Below, one piece after another: positions 6,182 to 7,063 of a stretch of DNA of 7,063 nucleotides. Every line of letters starts with the position of its first letter. Position 1 is the first letter of the stretch. The translations under genes and the position numbers were made by a program. The notes below the pieces were generated by a model that saw only the letters and a list, made by a program, of their open reading frames with translations, was not told the origin of the DNA and searched no databases. Source of the stretch: an uncultured Pirellulales bacterium (GTDB taxonomy: Bacteria; Planctomycetota; Planctomycetia; Pirellulales; Lacipirellulaceae). Where the stretch lies: positions 1 to 7,063 of the forward strand of contig CAMYJY010000105.1 of the NCBI GenBank assembly GCA_947258835.1, read 5' to 3'.

Positions 6182-7063
6182 ATGCGCATTGCAGTTTTAG
6201 GTGCTGCCCGCAGTTGGTACGTGGGCGACTTGCAGCGGGCGGCCGGTGCCCGGCATACCATTCTGCCTGTCGACTACCGGGAGCTGCGCGCGGAGGTGGG
6301 CGGTACCACGCCAGCATTTCAGGCGGGAGACGTGGATTTGACCTGCTGCGATGCGCTGCTCGTCCGCTCCATGCCCGCGGGAAGTCTGGAACAAGTCGTC
6401 TTTCGCATGAATGCCTTGGCCGGTCTGGAGCACGCCGGGGTGCAGGTGGTCAACCCGCCACGGGCCATCGAAATTGCCGTCGATAAATATCTGACTACCG
6501 CCAAACTGAGCCAGGCCGGTTTTCAGGTACCCCCCACCGCGGTGTGCCATACCGCCGCGCAGGCCCTAGAAAGTTATTTGGACTTGGGGGGGGACGTGGT
6601 GGTCAAACCGATCTTCGGGGGAGAGGGACGAGGCCTGACGCGTGTTTTGGATGAAGGTGTCGCACACCGCGTGTTCCAAGCCCTGCAGCAGATTGGCGCG
6701 GTGCTGTACCTGCAAAAATTTATCCCGCACGCCGGGGTCGACTTGCGCCTGCTGGTGATCGGCGCGCGGGTCTGGGGCATGCGTCGCCGCCACCCCCACG
6801 ATTGGCGCACCAATATTAGCCGAGGTGCGACGGCCGAGCCGATCGAAGTTACGGCCGAGATGGTCGAACAAGCTCGCCGGGCAATGCAATCTGTGGGCGC
6901 GTTGATTGCCGGAGTTGACTTGTTACCGGCGAGGGACGGTCGTTGCCTTGCCATCGAAGTCAACGCGGTTCCGGGCTGGCGAGCGATGGCACACCCGGAT
7001 CCGTGCACGCCTTCGAGATCGTCACGCGACCTGACGAGCTCGAGCTCGTCGCGGTCAATCAGC
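6182..7063 (+). CDS. RimK-like ATP-grasp ligase of the H4MPT gene cluster (3' incomplete, altered end)
   Basis: 294 codons are open to the window edge. N-terminus MRIAVLGAARSWYVGDL, then ATP-grasp parts: DKYLTTAKL (K102), VVVKPIFGGEGRGL (K142 and the Gly-rich loop, 141-152), LYLQKFIPHAGVDLRLLVIG (175-194), MRRR...WRTNISRGA (200-216), and the metal-binding end AGVDLLPA...IEVNAVPGW (D246, E259, N261). This is the RimK/MptN type, which uses ATP to join an amino acid, often glutamate, to an acceptor. Methylobacterium carries a RimK-like ATP-grasp gene (orf17) in its H4MPT cluster, needed for H4MPT-dependent metabolism; the position after mch suggests the same job here, probably in cofactor synthesis (inference). 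After VPGWRA (residue 268) the reading turns into Pro/Ser/Arg-rich sequence without family character, so the last 75-80 bases may not belong to this gene. Confidence 0.85.
   Translation, partial: MRIAVLGAARSWYVGDLQRAAGARHTILPVDYRELRAEVGGTTPAFQAGDVDLTCCDALLVRSMPAGSLEQVVFRMNALAGLEHAGVQVVNPPRAIEIAVDKYLTTAKLSQAGFQVPPTAVCHTAAQALESYLDLGGDVVVKPIFGGEGRGLTRVLDEGVAHRVFQALQQIGAVLYLQKFIPHAGVDLRLLVIGARVWGMRRRHPHDWRTNISRGATAEPIEVTAEMVEQARRAMQSVGALIAGVDLLPARDGRCLAIEVNAVPGWRAMAHPDPCTPSRSSRDLTSSSSSRSIS
6983..7063. other. Right-end discontinuity: possible frameshift or chimeric junction
   Basis: The ATP-grasp frame ends its recognisable part at GWRA (about 6985) and then reads a Ser-rich string. A different + frame (codons from 7003) reads protein-like sequence, VHAFEIVTRPDELELVAVNQ, with 17 of 20 codons ending in G or C, stronger third-position G/C than the preceding gene appears to have. 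It also contains an exact 18-base palindrome (7033-7050). A BamHI-type GGATCC lies at 6997-7002, but the same hexamer occurs elsewhere in the window, so it proves nothing. Read either as foreign DNA joined at the contig end or as a frameshifted, unusual C-terminus. Confidence 0.4.

Noticed and set aside
6997..7002. GGATCC at the right-end discontinuity as proof of a cloning junction
   Set aside because: The same hexamer occurs elsewhere in the window (near 81 and 493) inside the intact cytochrome gene, so its presence here is not evidence by itself.
6574..7008. Minus-strand open frame of 144 codons at the right end
   Set aside because: It is opposite the conserved ATP-grasp core, with shadow-type Arg/Ser/Ala composition and no motif.

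Overview
The window looks like a contig or fosmid fragment from a member of the Planctomycetes (or a close PVC-group relative). This rests on recognised protein families only, not on a marker gene. Three things point there: a multihaem c-type cytochrome with HEAT and TPR tails, the rare gene pair matching families TIGR03546/TIGR03545 (found only in outer-membrane bacteria), and bacterial tetrahydromethanopterin (H4MPT)-linked C1 genes, which outside methylotrophic proteobacteria are best known from Planctomycetes. All genes read on the + strand. Both end genes are cut by the window.

Layout. 1-1794 is the 3' part of an exported multihaem cytochrome c (seven CXXCH motifs visible), followed by HEAT-like and TPR regions. 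A 132-base gap holds a nested stem-loop (1834-1882) and a clear ribosome binding site. 1927-2433 encodes a small multi-span membrane protein (TIGR03546/DUF2062-like). It overlaps by 4 bases a 582-residue membrane-anchored, coiled-coil, AsmA-like protein (TIGR03545-like, 2430-4178). An AT-rich 205-base gap (4179-4383) holds a candidate promoter, an inverted repeat over its -35 box, and a cluster of G-tracts running into the next Shine-Dalgarno. 4384-5048 is a type II toxin-antitoxin operon: a Phd/YefM-type antitoxin overlapping a VapC-like PIN-domain toxin by 16 bases. 5060-5129 is a perfect heptanucleotide tandem array. 5147-6172 is mch, methenyl-H4MPT cyclohydrolase, carrying an unusual Ser/Gly/Thr-rich loop. 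6182-7063 is a RimK-like ATP-grasp ligase in the same operon, cut at its C-terminus and apparently out of register with its family over the last 75-80 bases.

How the genes fit together. mch and the ATP-grasp gene form a tight operon (9 bases between them, with the ribosome binding site overlapping the mch stop) and belong to H4MPT-dependent formaldehyde oxidation/C1 metabolism and its cofactor synthesis. The TIGR03546/TIGR03545 pair is a translationally coupled envelope module of unknown function. The toxin-antitoxin pair, with its AT-rich leader, sits between these two housekeeping-like blocks and looks like a later insertion. I do not see a clearly new multi-gene system. The least explained items are the TIGR03546/03545 pair, the heptad array directly upstream of an SD-less mch, the Mch loop insertion, and the discontinuity at the right end.
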